Shown piece by piece: positions 49,144 to 61,510 of a stretch of 64,000 nucleotides of DNA. Source of the DNA: Pyxicephalus adspersus (lineage: Eukaryota > Chordata > Amphibia > Anura > Pyxicephalidae). Each line of letters starts with the position of its first letter. Position 1 is the stretch's first letter. The stretch is from assembly GCF_032062135.1 (NCBI RefSeq), contig NC_092859.1, positions 109,214,621-109,278,620 on the forward strand, in the 5' to 3' direction. A program made the position numbers and the translations under genes. The notes below the pieces were generated by a model that did no database searches, was not told the DNA's origin, and saw nothing but the letters and a program-made list of their open reading frames with translations.

Positions 49144-49228
49144 TGCTGTGGATTTATCAAAGCTCTTTAAGACTGGAGAAGATAGATTATCGTTAGAGAA
49201 CCTGAATGATCCAGAAAAATATAGGTCA
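49144..49228. repeat. Fragment of palindromic MITE family P
   Basis: GGATTTATCAAAGCTCTTTA...GGAGAAGATA and a GAACCTGAATGATCCAG stretch match one arm of 27491-27697, diverged. Confidence 0.4.
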
Positions 49229-52200
49229 TCCACACAACCACAAAAAGTCAAATTGCTTATCATTCATTAAACCCATATTTTGCTTATTGTATATTTAAAA
49301 AATGAATAAACACTAATGTCCAGTAGATTCAGCTGTGAAGTCCAGTCCCAACACTAGGATCAGACAGGTGCATCTTCAAGATGCTGGAACAGGTAGGTTA
49401 AGACTATTATTCCATACTGCTTTGCATTACTGTATATATTGGGGAAGCATTGGGTTTATTAGAAGGGTGCAGCACAGGGGCTGGGGAGGGGCATCTGGGT
49501 TTCTAGGATTCCCCATTACCTAGATGCCTCTTTGACTAATGAAATCTTTTCAGTATTCAACACAATTATATATGTTTTCCTACAGATTGTTACAATGCTT
49601 ATGAGTTTTGTAGGGATGTACTGTCTGGTGGGTAGAATCATGGTTTGCAGAGAGAGCAGGGCCAGATTTCTCATCTAGGGCATGACCTATGGTGCCATGG
49701 TTAAAACGGGCAGTATTTGAGCCCCTACCAATACCTTCACCATTACCAGCTGTCTTTTCTGCCCTGTCTGATTTGTCTGGTGATCTTGTGCCTTACATAC
49801 AGCTTGCTTCTTCCTTTTCCATACTGTTCTTGGTATAACTGGAGAGGAATCTGGGTTCCCCAGACAATCTGAAGAGGTTTGGCAGAAGCTGCATTGTCTA
49901 CAAGCAACCTCATGCGTGATTGCTCACCTGATTGACACCTGATTTCATTTGTCTGGGTCACATGAGCCCTTTCCACTTATCACTGGACTGGGAGTGGGGA
50001 AGGAGCTGCCAATTGTCAACTTAAAAGAACCTGCATGGGGGGGGGTCATGTGACCGGGGGAGGGGCAGGTATTAGGGGGTGTATAGAACTGGACAGGAAG
50101 GGAAAGCAGCACAAGGTAGCTGGTCTACAAGAAAAGAATGTATAAATCTGTCCCTGAAAGAGGGATGCAGGAATCAGACACTCCCAGAAATATCAAATAC
50201 TAAAATAATCCCCGAACCCTTAACTCTTCAGCAAACCATTATCTAAGTCAGCCCCTGCTGGAGAAATAAGTATGAACCCTCAAGCACCTCATAGCTCTAA
50301 ACATCTTTTAAATATAAGCTACTATAGTTCTGTGAATAGGTATTAAACCCAATCAGACTCATTGATATAATCATGTTTTTTAATGTATTGATTTTTCATA
50401 CAGAGAAGATGTTTTTTATTTTTACATTTCTAAATTGTTGTTGACGAGTCCAGAAACATATTTTTACATGTAGAATTGTGAAATTACTTATTGCTGTCTA
50501 TATTATTTTTAAATCTTAAGACCATCTGTATCTGTGTTTGCATGAGAGTTTTTTATTCTCTTTTCAGATAATATTTACTGTTTTTGTGAATGCATACTTA
50601 TTTACCACAATTTTGTATGTTCAGTTAAGGATTGTATGTAGATATTATGCCACTTTACTAATGATTATTTTTGGTGTTTATATACTACATTGAGCTAGAA
50701 TGAAGGGATGTTTTTTATGTTTTACACATAAAAGAAACATTTAGATTTTCAAAATGTACTTCCAAATTGAGCTAAATTATTAAGTAATAATTACCAATGT
50801 GGAAGGAACATGGTTTTATCAGCATAAAGACATTATTAAAAATTGAGTTGATTTAGCAAAGTGGCAGGTTGATTTCTATGTAACCAAGGTTACCCTATTT
50901 TAGAAGCAGGAATTCATATAATCTCTCAACCAATCTTATGTACAATGATCCATAAATTACCTATTTTATTCCAGTTGTATTCCAAAGAAATTAGCCTTCT
51001 TTAATTTAGAATAAATTAACCTTTCAAGTAGTAATAGCTTGGGAATAAAAGAAGAACCATACAATTATCAGTTGTAATAAAATTTGTATTGTGTTTCAGC
51101 TGAGGAATAGCTATGTGCTTTACAAGATAGTAAGTGTTATTTGTTTAGCTTAATAAACGTTAAAAGATCACATTTAGACCATCATTTTATGGAAAGTGGA
51201 TAAAAAGTGTTGACAAATTTCTATTGTTGAAACTTTTTCAACATAGAAGATTTATTTTGTGGCTTAATGAAGTTATAGTTTCTGTGCTTCCTGGAGGTAT
51301 CATAAAAAACATTAATTATAAATATGATAATATATGTTAAAAATCTAATTTTGAATAAACAATGAAAAACAATGTTATATAGTACTATTGAACAAAATTG
51401 TAGAGATCTAATCTAATAATTCCCTGCTTATGAATTGGTAGTAATGAGTAGGCAGGTTTTGTATTGCAAAAAGGGACAGGTGATGTTCCTTCTGAGACAA
51501 AACATACCTGTCTGTTATTGTCTTTTTAAAGGCCTTGATATGCTGTGGGTGAAAATCAAGTGCAGAAATCAAGAGACAAGAAAGAGGAAAAGAAGATGGT
51601 GGCACCCACAATGAAATAGGGTTATTTTATTTAAAAAATTGCAGTCAGGCAAGTAAGGTAAAACTGGTAGAGGGTTGTAAATGAAAAACGGTATCAACAA
51701 CCAAGCCGAGTTTAAAGTCACTTGGATCAACTCTCTTTGCCATTCTAATGCTTGGTTTAAAATTCAACAGTTTGTTTTCATAATGTTTACATATCCTAAA
51801 TAATTGATTGTTGTATGTATGTGCATATTAAGTTCTTCTGTATCCACTTTCCTATGTATCCCTGGTTCTGAGCCCCTTTGTAGTTGATACCTGTCCATCC
51901 TAATGACCACAGTTCTAAATATAAATTAGTTAGCTTGCTTTTATCTAAGTTTTTTTTGTGTCATTTTTGTGTGTATTTATTAACTTGCTTCCTGTTTCAG
52001 GGATAGATAGAGATGAACAGACCAGAAGACAGAAAAAAGGGGTCAGGGGTGCTGTTGACCAATGTAGAGAAAGATTGTGCCTATTACTCTCTGTGTCACA
52101 ACATAGGTATAAGCCTACTTGGAGGAAGGGACTACACATCATGTGGACATCTCAATGTATAGTGGGTTCTATGCATTTCACGGACATAAATCTGCTTCCT

Positions 52201-52740
52201 CGGGAACCACTCTGGGAGCTAAAGTCACAAAATTTATATTAAAGTAAATTAGAAACATTTGAAATAGTGAAAACATTGAAACGCATAGAACCTACTGTAT
52301 ACTAAGACTATTGCAAGTCCTACTTTCTATATTTTTAATTTTGTTGCAATGATATCAGGATGTGGCATCGTTGATTAGGTTACGTGCAGTAGCATTATTT
52401 GTGTTTTTAAAAGAAAGTAGACTTGCTCAATTGAATTGAGAGAATATTTCCAACAGGTATCCAATTTGAGAATGGGTAAAGTCATTATTAGAGCATTTCT
52501 GCAATGTAGTCAAGACAGAAAAAGAGAGTCTTAAGCAATATCAGGCACCTCAAGGTGGGCTCATTTTCCAGTGTTTTCTCTAGAGGCTTTAGACTGCTGC
52601 CTTCCTGGGGGAAAGAAGGGGAGTAGGTACAAAGGGTAGTCACAGTCATTCATCCAATGCAATCAATAGCTGGAAGTTCAAAAAAGACCTATCAAGTCTG
52701 TGTGAAAGCATAACAAGTATGTGGCTCCTCATTTGTGCAT

Positions 52741-52802
52741 GCCGGACCGCGGTAAACCGCGATCGATGGCCGCGCGTACTTTCGCGCTTCCAGCGAGCGC
52801 GG
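52741..52802. other. Isolated CpG-dense patch
   Basis: Fourteen CpG dinucleotides occur in about 62 bases, including CCGCGG, ATCGAT and several CGCG, in otherwise CpG-poor AT-rich DNA. Short inverted segments (CCGCGC and GCGCGG) are present. It may be a fragment of a young GC-rich repeat or a very small CpG cluster. I see no gene next to it. Confidence 0.6.
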
Positions 52803-54758
52803 ATTTTATTGATGAATCAGGGGCAATATGTACAGCTTGGTATACAGAGGGCAATAGTAATTAGTGTGTAGAGCACAGTTTAGTTTAGCGATAAGGTGTA
52901 TGCAACATGTATCCCAGCACATAGAATGCAGCAGTCATACATTTAATGTACTATCCACTCCTATGCAATTTTCTCCCATTACAACTCTACAGGCAAAAAT
53001 GCTCTCCCATCTAACTTTTTAACCCTAAAATACAAGTTCTTCCTCCAAGCAAATTAACTTGTGCATTTTATCTACAGACCAATGCAGTTTGTGGAGTTTG
53101 AGGAGTACTGCAAATTAAATAACTCAATAAAACATAGAGGCAGTATAATACTATGTACAGGGTAACAGAATGAACCTCCCACTGAGCTTTGCTTTTAAAA
53201 AATATGAATACCATGAAAAACATCAGAGAATGGAGCTGGGAGAACTTTTATCAGCTCTGCACTGCTCTTCTCCTGGGACCTGCCTAGATGCTTTAGTGCT
53301 ATGCAAGTATTCCTGCACAGCTCTGGGCAACATCAGTTTCATTTTTGAATAATCTCTAAATCTCTTAACAGTTCTAAATTTTGGAAAGAATTAGAATTCT
53401 CAGTACTATTAGGAAAAAGGTATGGAAAGGTAGGAAAAAGTATCTGTATTTTCTTACTTTAAAGTAACTATTTATTCTTAGTTATATCTTCTGCTGTTAT
53501 TTATATGCTGTGTATTTTAAATTCAAATATTATTATAATTTTGGTATTAATATTTGCTTTTTATATACATCCAATAGATGCATGCATTTGATGACTGAAA
53601 TGATAAAAGAAAAGTGAAAAATCAGTTGGCAGTGAAGGGTGCTTGAAATCCTGTTGCAGCTAAAGAGAGAATCAAGTTAAAATGAATTAAGTTATTTATC
53701 TTTCACATAACACATTAACATATTTTTCCCTGATGGAACAGTGCTATCACTGAGAAAGCTTATGTAGTACTCTCGTTCATTTGAAATTACATAGTGTGTA
53801 ATTTTAAGAAATGAAACAATTTGATTGGCATTTTTCACCTCATTTGAATATTTAATCTCATCATTACTCTCTCATACAGAATTCAAAAACAAATAAATGG
53901 AATTTAAATGGGTGAAAGGATTACAGTAGTTGTTTGAATCTTGCTTTTTTATTATTTACAAACTGTGGCTGTGGGCTCGAGATACAATATTTTCTTGACG
54001 GCAGTACTGACTGAAATGTATATTTCAAATAGTCTTTTTAAAGATCTTCATGGCTTGCAGAGGGAAAGGAGATTATAAATCTATAGCAATCAAGGCAAAA
54101 TACATAAGCCAGTATATTAAATTGATTTGTTTTAATGACTATATCTAACATAACCTGCGTTACTTGCAATGCAAAACTGTAAGAACTTGTTGATATGTTT
54201 TCCAGTTATATAAAGGGCATTAAGGAGGTCTCCAAACATCTGGTCTAAAAAATAAATCACAGTGCTCCATTTAGGTTGATATTTTAAACTTCTGCTCTGA
54301 TTGGACGGCACACATTTTTCACAATTGGTATTTAAACCTCAAAACCTTTAGCTAACTACATCTGTCATTTGTATTTTATTGTTTAATTTCTTTTTATGGA
54401 GCCAAATTGCATTTCTTCCACATGCAGCCGGTACTTGTCTAATTTGTCGACATGTTCTATAATGATAATTTCATTGATTTAGAAAGTACCATTACAAGCA
54501 GCATATGTTCAGTTTTAACTCTAGATCTTGTTAGCGCAATGGTCTTTTTAGGCATTTTATTGTAGGCATTTATTTTCTTTCTCAAGCAATCTTTGGCTCC
54601 TTTAAACTGCTTGCAAAACAAACCCAAAAAATGTGTGAAATGTTGAAGATTCAAAGAAATGTACTATCAACAATGCTATGGAGATGCTATGGAATGCTAT
54701 TCCTTTTTTAGGATTATTTTTTTAAGTAACTAGGTTAAAATTTCTAAAATCAGATACA
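52803..54758. other. AT-rich non-coding DNA
   Basis: No gene or repeat recognised. Confidence 0.5.
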
Positions 54759-54765
54759 TGCATAC

Positions 54766-54930
54766 CAGTGCTCAACCCAGAAATTTTTTTAAGCCGGGTG
54801 GGAAGAAATTGCAGGTGGGTGGCAGCCCCTGTATTGTGACCAAACTCTTTAGTAACCACCCAAAATCAGCCGGGTGGGTGCTTTAACGTGCCGGGTGGTG
54901 CGCCCAGCTAAAAGGGCCTGGGGAGAACCC
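54766..54930. mobile_element. Short MITE flanked by a 7-bp direct repeat
   Basis: The 165-bp segment is flanked by TGCATAC at 54759-54765 and 54931-54937. It begins CAGTGCTCAACCCAG; the complement of its right end, extended by two flanking bases, reads CAGGGTTCTCCCCAG, so the termini are imperfect inverted repeats. AGCCGGGTGGG occurs twice inside. The true duplication could be 7 or 8 bp depending on the exact end. Confidence 0.6.
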
Positions 54931-55328
54931 TGCATACTGTCTATTAGCATGTGATAAAATGGCTGTGGCTGGAATACAGAATTTTTGCTTAAGTTTGGCA
55001 TTAGTTTAAACATATTTAGGATTAATCAAAATTAGTGGTGGTCAGGTAGCTCCTATCCAAGTTGATTCTGATGATTGTAACTACCTCTTTATCCCCACGA
55101 CTGTCTTCTTTAATCTTACCTAGTTCCCATGTCTTGTTCAGAACACTATCATTGGCAACATCATTGTCAACCCACAAAATGCCAAAAATGTGCCACCAAG
55201 TGCTCTTTGTCTACTTTTCTGTGATTCACACAAACTGTTCGTCTCCATTTCCTGGGAGACAGTATTGCTATCTGAAAACAAGAGGGGAGGATTGTGGAGA
55301 AAGCAAAGGTATCCTGACTTAAATGTAG

Positions 55329-55545
55329 TGGGCCTGATTTATTAAAGCTCTCCAAGGCTGAAGAGGATACACTGCTACATCAGGGAAGCTGGGTGATCCA
55401 GCAAACCTAAAATGGATCTGGTTCAGGAAACAACAAATAACAAAGGCCTTTTAGGAAATCTATTCCAAGTTGGCTGAATTACCCAGGTTCACTGATGAAA
55501 GCGTATATTCTCCAGCCTTGAAGAGCTTTAAAAAAATCTGGCCCA
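55329..55545. mobile_element. Palindromic MITE family P, copy 2
   Basis: It starts TGGGCCTGATTTATTAAAGC and ends AAATCTGGCCCA. The central GAAGCTGGGTGATCCAGCAA matches 27491-27697. The right arm is more diverged. Confidence 0.8.
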
Positions 55546-55897
55546 ATGCATCAGCATCTGTGCTTTCATCTCCCTCCTTGAACTGAGGTAGTAAATGAGC
55601 TATCCAGTCCACAAGGGGCCACATTTAGCTAGAAGGAATCTGCCTCTTGTGAAACCATTAATAAAGGTACTTTATTAATAAACTGTCTACTATCACTAGT
55701 GGTACTTTGCTTAATAGTGGTGCTGCTAGTGCCCTCCTTCTTGATTCTACGTTTATTCTGCTGAATTCCAAAACCAAGAGGTTTAGTTTTGACTGAGGAT
55801 CCACTATTGACCAGCTGTATTTTGACGTCATGGAAATATTGCCTGTGTGTAACTGAAAATAATTCATGTGATTTTACTTTTTTTTTAATTTTTTAAG

Positions 55898-56410
55898 TCC
55901 CCAATTTCCCTAAATAACAGTAGAAGAGAATGTGGACTTGGAAAATACTACATACCATTTTATAATTGTTTTTGCTTGAATATCCAATTTGCCTAATTAA
56001 CAATAGGAGAGAATGCGCATTGGAAAATTCTGCATACCTCTTTATAATTGTTTTTATTTAAATCCCAGATTTCCCTAATTGGGAGTAAATCCCCAACTTC
56101 CCTAATTAGCAGTAGGAGAGAATGTGATATTGCAACTTCTTATTTGTTTCTGATTAGAAAAATGTGACCTTGAAAAATACCCTATACCTCGTAATAATTC
56201 TTCTTATAAAGTGGTATAGGGTATTTCCCTGATTAGCAGTAGAAGGCAATTTGTGTATACCCTTTTCAGTATTTTATTTATTTATGCTTTTACTCACCAA
56301 TTTTCCTAATTAGCCGTATGTAAAAATGTGGTAAAAATATTAAAAATGTGAAAATTATTTAATTTACTATACCTTTTTAGAATTCTTCCCAATTTCTTTA
56401 TTCATAAGTA
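55898..56410. repeat. Degenerate minisatellite, unit about 81-90 bp
   Basis: A core like CCAATTTCCCTAATTAGCAG, then TAGGAGAGAATGTG and a CATACCTTTTATAATTGTTT segment recurs. Core starts are near 55901, 55984, 56065, 56093, 56228, 56300 and 56388. Spacing is regular at first (83, 81) and then broken by a short and a long interval, so the array has internal deletions and duplications. Confidence 0.75.
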
Positions 56411-56761
56411 GGAAAAATGTTGCTTTGTGAAAAGAGACGCGAGTTTGTGTTGATGTGCTCTGGCTTCTATAGTGAGGCATGGCAATGAGGCCACTTGTAA
56501 CTGGCTGATGTTTCTCGCTTGTGTCAAATCCAACATTTCAACTTTTACATTTTTGAGTTCACAATGAATATGTAAACTGACAATTTATTTTTCTTAAACG
56601 CACCCACGGTCATATAAATTTTTTATATATAAAAGATGAAGTGAGATATGTTTATAGATATATGAATGTGAACTGTTATGTGAATAATTTTATTATAAAC
56701 AAGTGTTTCCATTATATATAAATATATATTTATATACATATATATAGATAGATAGACAGAT

Positions 56762-56987
56762 ACCGTGTTTCTCCGATTATAAGGCATCCCCATCAAATAA
56801 GCCACCCCCGATTTTTGCTAAAATAATTAAAATAAGGCACTCACCCGCGAATAAGAGATCCTCCGATACCTGATACCGTGTTTCCCCGATTATAAGGCAT
56901 CCCCATCAAATAAGCCACCCCCGATTTTTGCTAAAATATTTAAAAGAAGGCACTCACCCGCGAATAAGACATCCTCCGATACCTGAT
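56762..56987. repeat. 113-bp tandem duplication of the element's left end
   Basis: Two consecutive units start ACCGTGTTT at 56762 and 56875. A third diverges soon after ACTGTGTG at 56988. The units are nearly identical, so the duplication is recent relative to the other repeats. Confidence 0.85.
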
Positions 56988-57060
56988 ACTGTGTGTGTCT
57001 CCTCGATGCTGGATGCTGTTACTTTCAAAACTGAAAGTAACAAGCCGGCACACGCGCCCC

Positions 57061-57397
57061 NNNNNNNNNNNNNNNNNNNNNNNNNNNNNNNNNNNNNNNN
57101 NNNNNNNNNNNNNNNNNNNNNNNNNNNNNNNNNNNNNNNNNNNNNNNNNNNNNNNNNNNNNNNNNNNNNNNNNNNNNNNNNNNNNNNNNNNNNNNNNNNN
57201 NNNNNNNNNNNNNNNNNNNNNNNNNNNNNNNNNNNNNNNNNNNNNNNNNNNNNNNNNNNNNNNNNNNNNNNNNNNNNNNNNNNNNNNNNNNNNNNNNNNN
57301 NNNNNNNNNNNNNNNNNNNNNNNNNNNNNNNNNNNNNNNNNNNNNNNNNNNNNNNNNNNNNNNNNNNNNNNNNNNNNNNNNNNNNNNNNNNNNNNNN
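57061..57397. other. Assembly gap (337 N)
   Basis: A run of N. It is bordered on the right by a tandem array, so the gap probably hides more repeat copies and its true length is unknown. Confidence 0.99.
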
Positions 57398-57597
57398 GAT
57401 CAGAAGGGGACAATCAATGGCACATGAGTGATCAGAAGGGGAATTTGGTATGAATGGCACATCAGTGATCAGAAGGGGGAATATGAATGGCACATGAGTG
57501 ATCAGAAGGGGGAATATGAATGGCACATGAGTGATCAGAAGGGGGAATATGAATGGCACATGAGTGATCAGAAGGGGACAATCAATGGCATATGAGT
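57398..57597. repeat. Tandem array, 33-bp unit
   Basis: Six units begin GATCAGAAGGGG at 57398, 57430, 57467, 57500, 57533 and 57566. The middle ones are exactly 33 bp and near-identical, while the outer ones vary (32 and 37 bp). The array continues into the gap. Confidence 0.95.
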
Positions 57598-57741
57598 GAT
57601 TTTCAACAATAAATGTGTACTGTAGTCTTCTTCATAGAAAAATAAGACATCCCCCTGAAAATAAGACCTAGTGCATATTTTGGCATTTCAAAAAATATAA
57701 GACAGTGCCTTATATGTATCGGGGAAACAGGGTGGATAGAT

Positions 57742-58820
57742 ATTAGCCTCCCTAAAACTTTTTGTAAAATGTTGTCGTATTTGCTATATGTATTATCTTC
57801 ATGTTATCCTTTAAAATGAAATGAAAACATTGCAAAACAATTACCATAGGTAAGACATATATTCTATGTCTCTTAGGGGTCTACTCAGAGGCAGTGAATG
57901 TTCCTTTCACCAAACATTCTTTGGTGGTGAATTAATCTGTTATACAAGCAAGTTTTACTTTTCTGAATGGTAGATAACTGCTTTATAATTAAACCCTTTA
58001 ATGTAATAAGATGCTATTTCTATGCAGTTTCAGGTATTATCCTTAACATCAGTAGATTGGTTTCTGATAAGAACAGCAACATTTTGTTTGTAATTGTTTT
58101 CAAGAAGAATACAACTAATGTGGACACTTTGTTTAAACCTTACAAGCAAAGAGTTTCCTAAATAATGTCCTAATACTGCAGCAATGTACCTACTATACAG
58201 GTATGACACAATCATTGGACAAATGTTCCATTACAGCAGAGTCATGCTTTTATTGACTGATAAAAAAAAACATATTTGTATCTTTTTTTATCCTGCTGTG
58301 TTTCTATTTTATTGGAAATGTTCTGTAACAGGTATAACATCAGCTCAGATTACTAAGAAATCTATAAAATAGCTTCCTGCTATTACCTTTGGTGCAGATT
58401 GAAAGAATACATTATGATCCCACTGAGTCTCTGATAAAAACTGTTATTCGCACAGCAAACATTATTTATACTTTCTTGCTAGATGTTCCAGTTTCAGGCC
58501 GACTTTTATTCAATTATGCTTGTAGTTTCCTCTAGTTGATCTACATCTACAAGCATTACACAAGGTAACAATTTAGGAAAAATTTGACAGCAACAGTATA
58601 AGTATTTTTCTTTACTATTTAGCCATCACATTTTATTATAAATATAATTTACAATAAAAATACAAACTATATATGTTAAAATTAGAACTCATGGTAATAT
58701 GACTTCCATGGGTATCGCAGAGGTTTTCTTTCATATTGTACAATTGTCATGTAGTAAATCTTGGCACTTCTATTTGATTGTCTTTTTTTTAAGGAAGATG
58801 GTTATGTTTATTATACCAAA
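57742..58820. other. AT-rich non-coding DNA
   Basis: No gene or repeat recognised. Confidence 0.5.
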
Positions 58821-58995
58821 GAGACTGATTTATTAAACCTCACCAAATCTGGAGGATACACTTTATTCAGTGAAGCTGGGTGATCCAGCAAACCTGAAAT
58901 GGATCTGGGCCAAGATTCAAAACCTTTACTAGCAAATAGCAAATGACTGAGGAAAACTATTCCAGGTTTGCTGGATCACCCATGAAAGTGTATCC
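58821..58995. mobile_element. Palindromic MITE family P, copy 3, right end lost
   Basis: GACTGATTTATTAAACC and GAAGCTGGGTGATCCAGCAA match the other copies. The right arm stops after GAAAGTGTATCC, so the terminal part is deleted. Confidence 0.7.
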
Positions 58996-59631
58996 GTACT
59001 GTAACTTTATGGGGCAACCGAGTGCTGGAAGACGCAACCAGTCTCCCGAGGCTAAGCGGGGGCTTGGTAAAGGTGACTGCAGTGTTAGATTGGGGGACTG
59101 GTGTCTGTTGAGGACAGGTGCTGACCAAGGCCTTACACCTGCATTTTACAAATTTCTCAAATCTCTATTCTTTTTTTCTTAGAACTAAACTTTCTTGCAT
59201 TTTATGCATTGTACTATACATAGTAATATAGCATCCAGAGTATTACCTTTTTCTGTAGGAAATGCAATGCTAAAATGCAAACAATTGTTTATTGTAAGGT
59301 TAGCATTCATTTCACAAAACACTGGTGACATTTAGACAGTCATCAAATTCATTCTGTCAACAAAAAGTCAGAAATATTTACAGAAAAATTGGGAATGTTC
59401 AATTTACAAACAAAATGACAATAAAATGAGTGAAAACCTATGTACATATTTGGCACTTTTATTGTAATTGGCCAAACTTTGGAATGCTATAAGTTTCTTA
59501 CCCTTTCAAAAATAAATAAACAATGTAAGGACAATCATGTGTACTTGACAGCTTAGATTAAATTTAGGGGAATTTAGGGGATAACTTGAAGTAAAAGCTT
59601 TAAGAACAAAAATTTACAAAAAAAGCATTGT
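58996..59631. other. Non-coding DNA
   Basis: No gene recognised. Confidence 0.5.
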
Positions 59632-59758
59632 GTTCTAATCCAAGACATTCCCTCAAACACTCCCTGGTGGAGAATTTTCAAGGTCCACGTGTTTTAATGT
59701 CAGTAATTGATTCCCACCAGAGAATGTCAGATTCCCTGCTTTATAAATACAGCCTAAA
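59632..59758 (-). repeat. Family Q repeat, inverted copy
   Basis: Its reverse complement matches 27765-27895, including CAGGGAATCTGACATTCTCT and AATCAATTACTGACATTAAA. Confidence 0.65.
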
Positions 59759-60339
59759 AAAGTTTATTCGGCATTAGTCGTAGTCCCAGAAGTCTTTCAC
59801 TAATAAAGTCAAGCTGTGCCTAATGACATTATCCAAAAATGTGCAACTAATACTAAAAAAAGTAATTTTTGTCAATGTCCCTGCAATTGGTTATGCATAT
59901 TGAACATAGGTTTAATATGTTCAGTGAGATTTTTTTAACATTTACTTACTAGCTAAGTAAACATTCCACACAACTTTAATTTATTATATATTGTTGAGAT
60001 TGTGTGTGTGTTTAAAAAATTTATAATTTTCTGAGAAACAGGAGAAATTATTTGCATTCCTAGTAGTATATCTTTGTATATTTTTGTTCTTAGTTTTTTT
60101 TTTGCTTGTTTGTTTATTTATGCAAAATATAACAAAATACAATATTTTAAAAATCCATTTCAAATATAATATTAAGTTGACTGTCACACACATATAATAT
60201 AATATAATATAATTTATCTGGGACAAAGGAAAGCTTGATTCCAGATGAATGAATTCTCCCATTACTGCTCTTTTAAAGTATGTATAGTAAATGCAACTGT
60301 CATTTCTATAGCATTGTTCTTAACATTGGGGCTGAATTA

Positions 60340-60619
60340 TCATGAAAATGTGCATAATAATGCAAAATTTCCCCAAACTTCCGATTATCCGTGAACTTTA
60401 GGGAAACTAATTTTGTGAATTCCGTTAAAATGCAGGTTCCCACTCTATTGAGAGTTCATCTGAGTTTAGTTCCCACGGTCACCAGGCTGTACTTATCATT
60501 GAGTTTGGCGAGAACACAACCTTGTGGCGAATCATAAGGCCACACTTACATGTTCTGTAAGTGAGAAAGGCACGATTCGCCGTGAGGTTGAAATTAAAAA
60601 TTTCACTCACTTATCCCTA
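60340..60619. mobile_element. Decayed hAT-type MITE, third family member
   Basis: The right end, CACTCACTTATCCCTA (ending at 60619), is the inverted family terminus. Internal CTATTGAGAGTTCATCTG and CACGGTCACCAGGCTGTACT match modules of 3490-4386. The left terminus and target duplication cannot be seen. Confidence 0.6.
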
Positions 60620-60929
60620 GTAGCAAGGGATATTTTACATAGCTAAATAAATGTGAAAAAGTTCACGGTTCTGGTCTCATTCAAAAATATGGCTTGTTTT
60701 TTGTCCTTTTGGCTTTTATTTATTTGAGTTTATTCTGAGAACCCTAGCAGTACAACTGAGATCTGAGTGGCCACACCATAGCCAAGAAGATTACAGTGCC
60801 TTTTATGCAATCATGTTCTAAATTGTGGAAAATCGGCAACCTCATTACCAATATTCATCATTTGAAGACAGAAGTGAGTCAAAAAAAAAGTTGGGCGTAA
60901 GTATGGCACTAATTATTTAAATTGCTGCT

Positions 60930-61510
60930 TACTTGTTTTTTGTTGCTTCCATAAATGCTTTAGACACAGCACCCAGATATTCCATGTATACTGTTTAAAG
61001 CTGGTAACTTCAGGCACTGCAAGAATAACTAGAGGAACTGTCTATAGTTTTAGTGAATATATTATCACTGTGGAAGAACCCTTAAAAAGGGATGGCATTT
61101 TGTTTACAAGAGGATTTAAGAAAGATTCCACTAAAACTGCAAAATATTATAGTAGGGAACTCTTGATAGAATTGGTGGGACATTCAGGAGGATGTTGAGC
61201 ATTCTTATGTCTTTTAGGAAAAAAGTACATGATTGGACAATGCATTTTTTAGTTAAAAAATGAATTCATTTGTAGAGATTCAGACTTTAATATTTTGTCT
61301 ATTAATAAGGGCAGAGTCAACAATACTTTTGTAATAGAATGTTGGATCACCTGGCAAAGGGGAATAGGTTTGTAAATCGGCAAGCTGGCCAAGCTGTTTC
61401 TGGCAAATGTTAGAGCTGTCAAGCACCACCACTATTCCACCACTTTTCACCAGGCAGATATACCATCTGAAAGATTTTTTAGAGCCATTTGTAGTGATTG
61501 CCAACAAGAG
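60930..61510 (-). pseudogene. Penelope-like element RT fragment (PLE-C)
   Basis: On the minus strand from about 61507 the frame reads KSGGIVVVLDSSNI and LADLQTYSPLPGDPTFYY, matching the PLE region around the KGG and DPT motifs upstream of the RT fingers. After shifts, YFAVLVESFLNPLVNKMPS and VTSF correspond to the finger and motif A region. The residue at the motif A aspartate reads as glutamate in my frame. The fragment stops before motif B. It differs in sequence from PLE-B and is probably another subfamily. Confidence 0.6.

Larger units (their letters stand above)
48200..52740. other. Mostly AT-rich non-coding DNA
   Basis: No host gene was recognised. Included are a mixed microsatellite at 48430-48486, a partial family P repeat at about 49144-49228, and a GC-richer stretch at 49600-50160 with a G-run near 50038. 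The last could be an LTR but has no partner. Confidence 0.45.
56762..57733. mobile_element. Composite hAT-like element with tandem interior and assembly gap
   Basis: The left end, ACCGTGTTTCTCCGAT, is inverted by ATCGGGGAAACAGGGT at 57718-57733. Flanks AGACAGAT and GGATAGAT agree at six of eight positions, a possible decayed 8-bp duplication, though nearby GATA repeats make this uncertain. The left 113 bp are tandemly duplicated (starts at 56762, 56875 and a partial at 56988). Then come an N gap, a 33-bp tandem array, and the right arm carrying AAATAAGACATCCCC and AAATAAGACCTAG. No coding capacity is visible. Confidence 0.65.

Noticed and set aside
57398..57559. Open frame of 11-residue repeats across the 33-bp array (minus strand)
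   Set aside because: A 33-bp unit keeps any frame open automatically. The frame runs into the N gap and lies in a non-coding element.
57398..57597. Regular short repeats considered as a CRISPR array
   Set aside because: The units are directly adjacent with no spacers and the sequence is a vertebrate nuclear genome. It is a simple tandem array.
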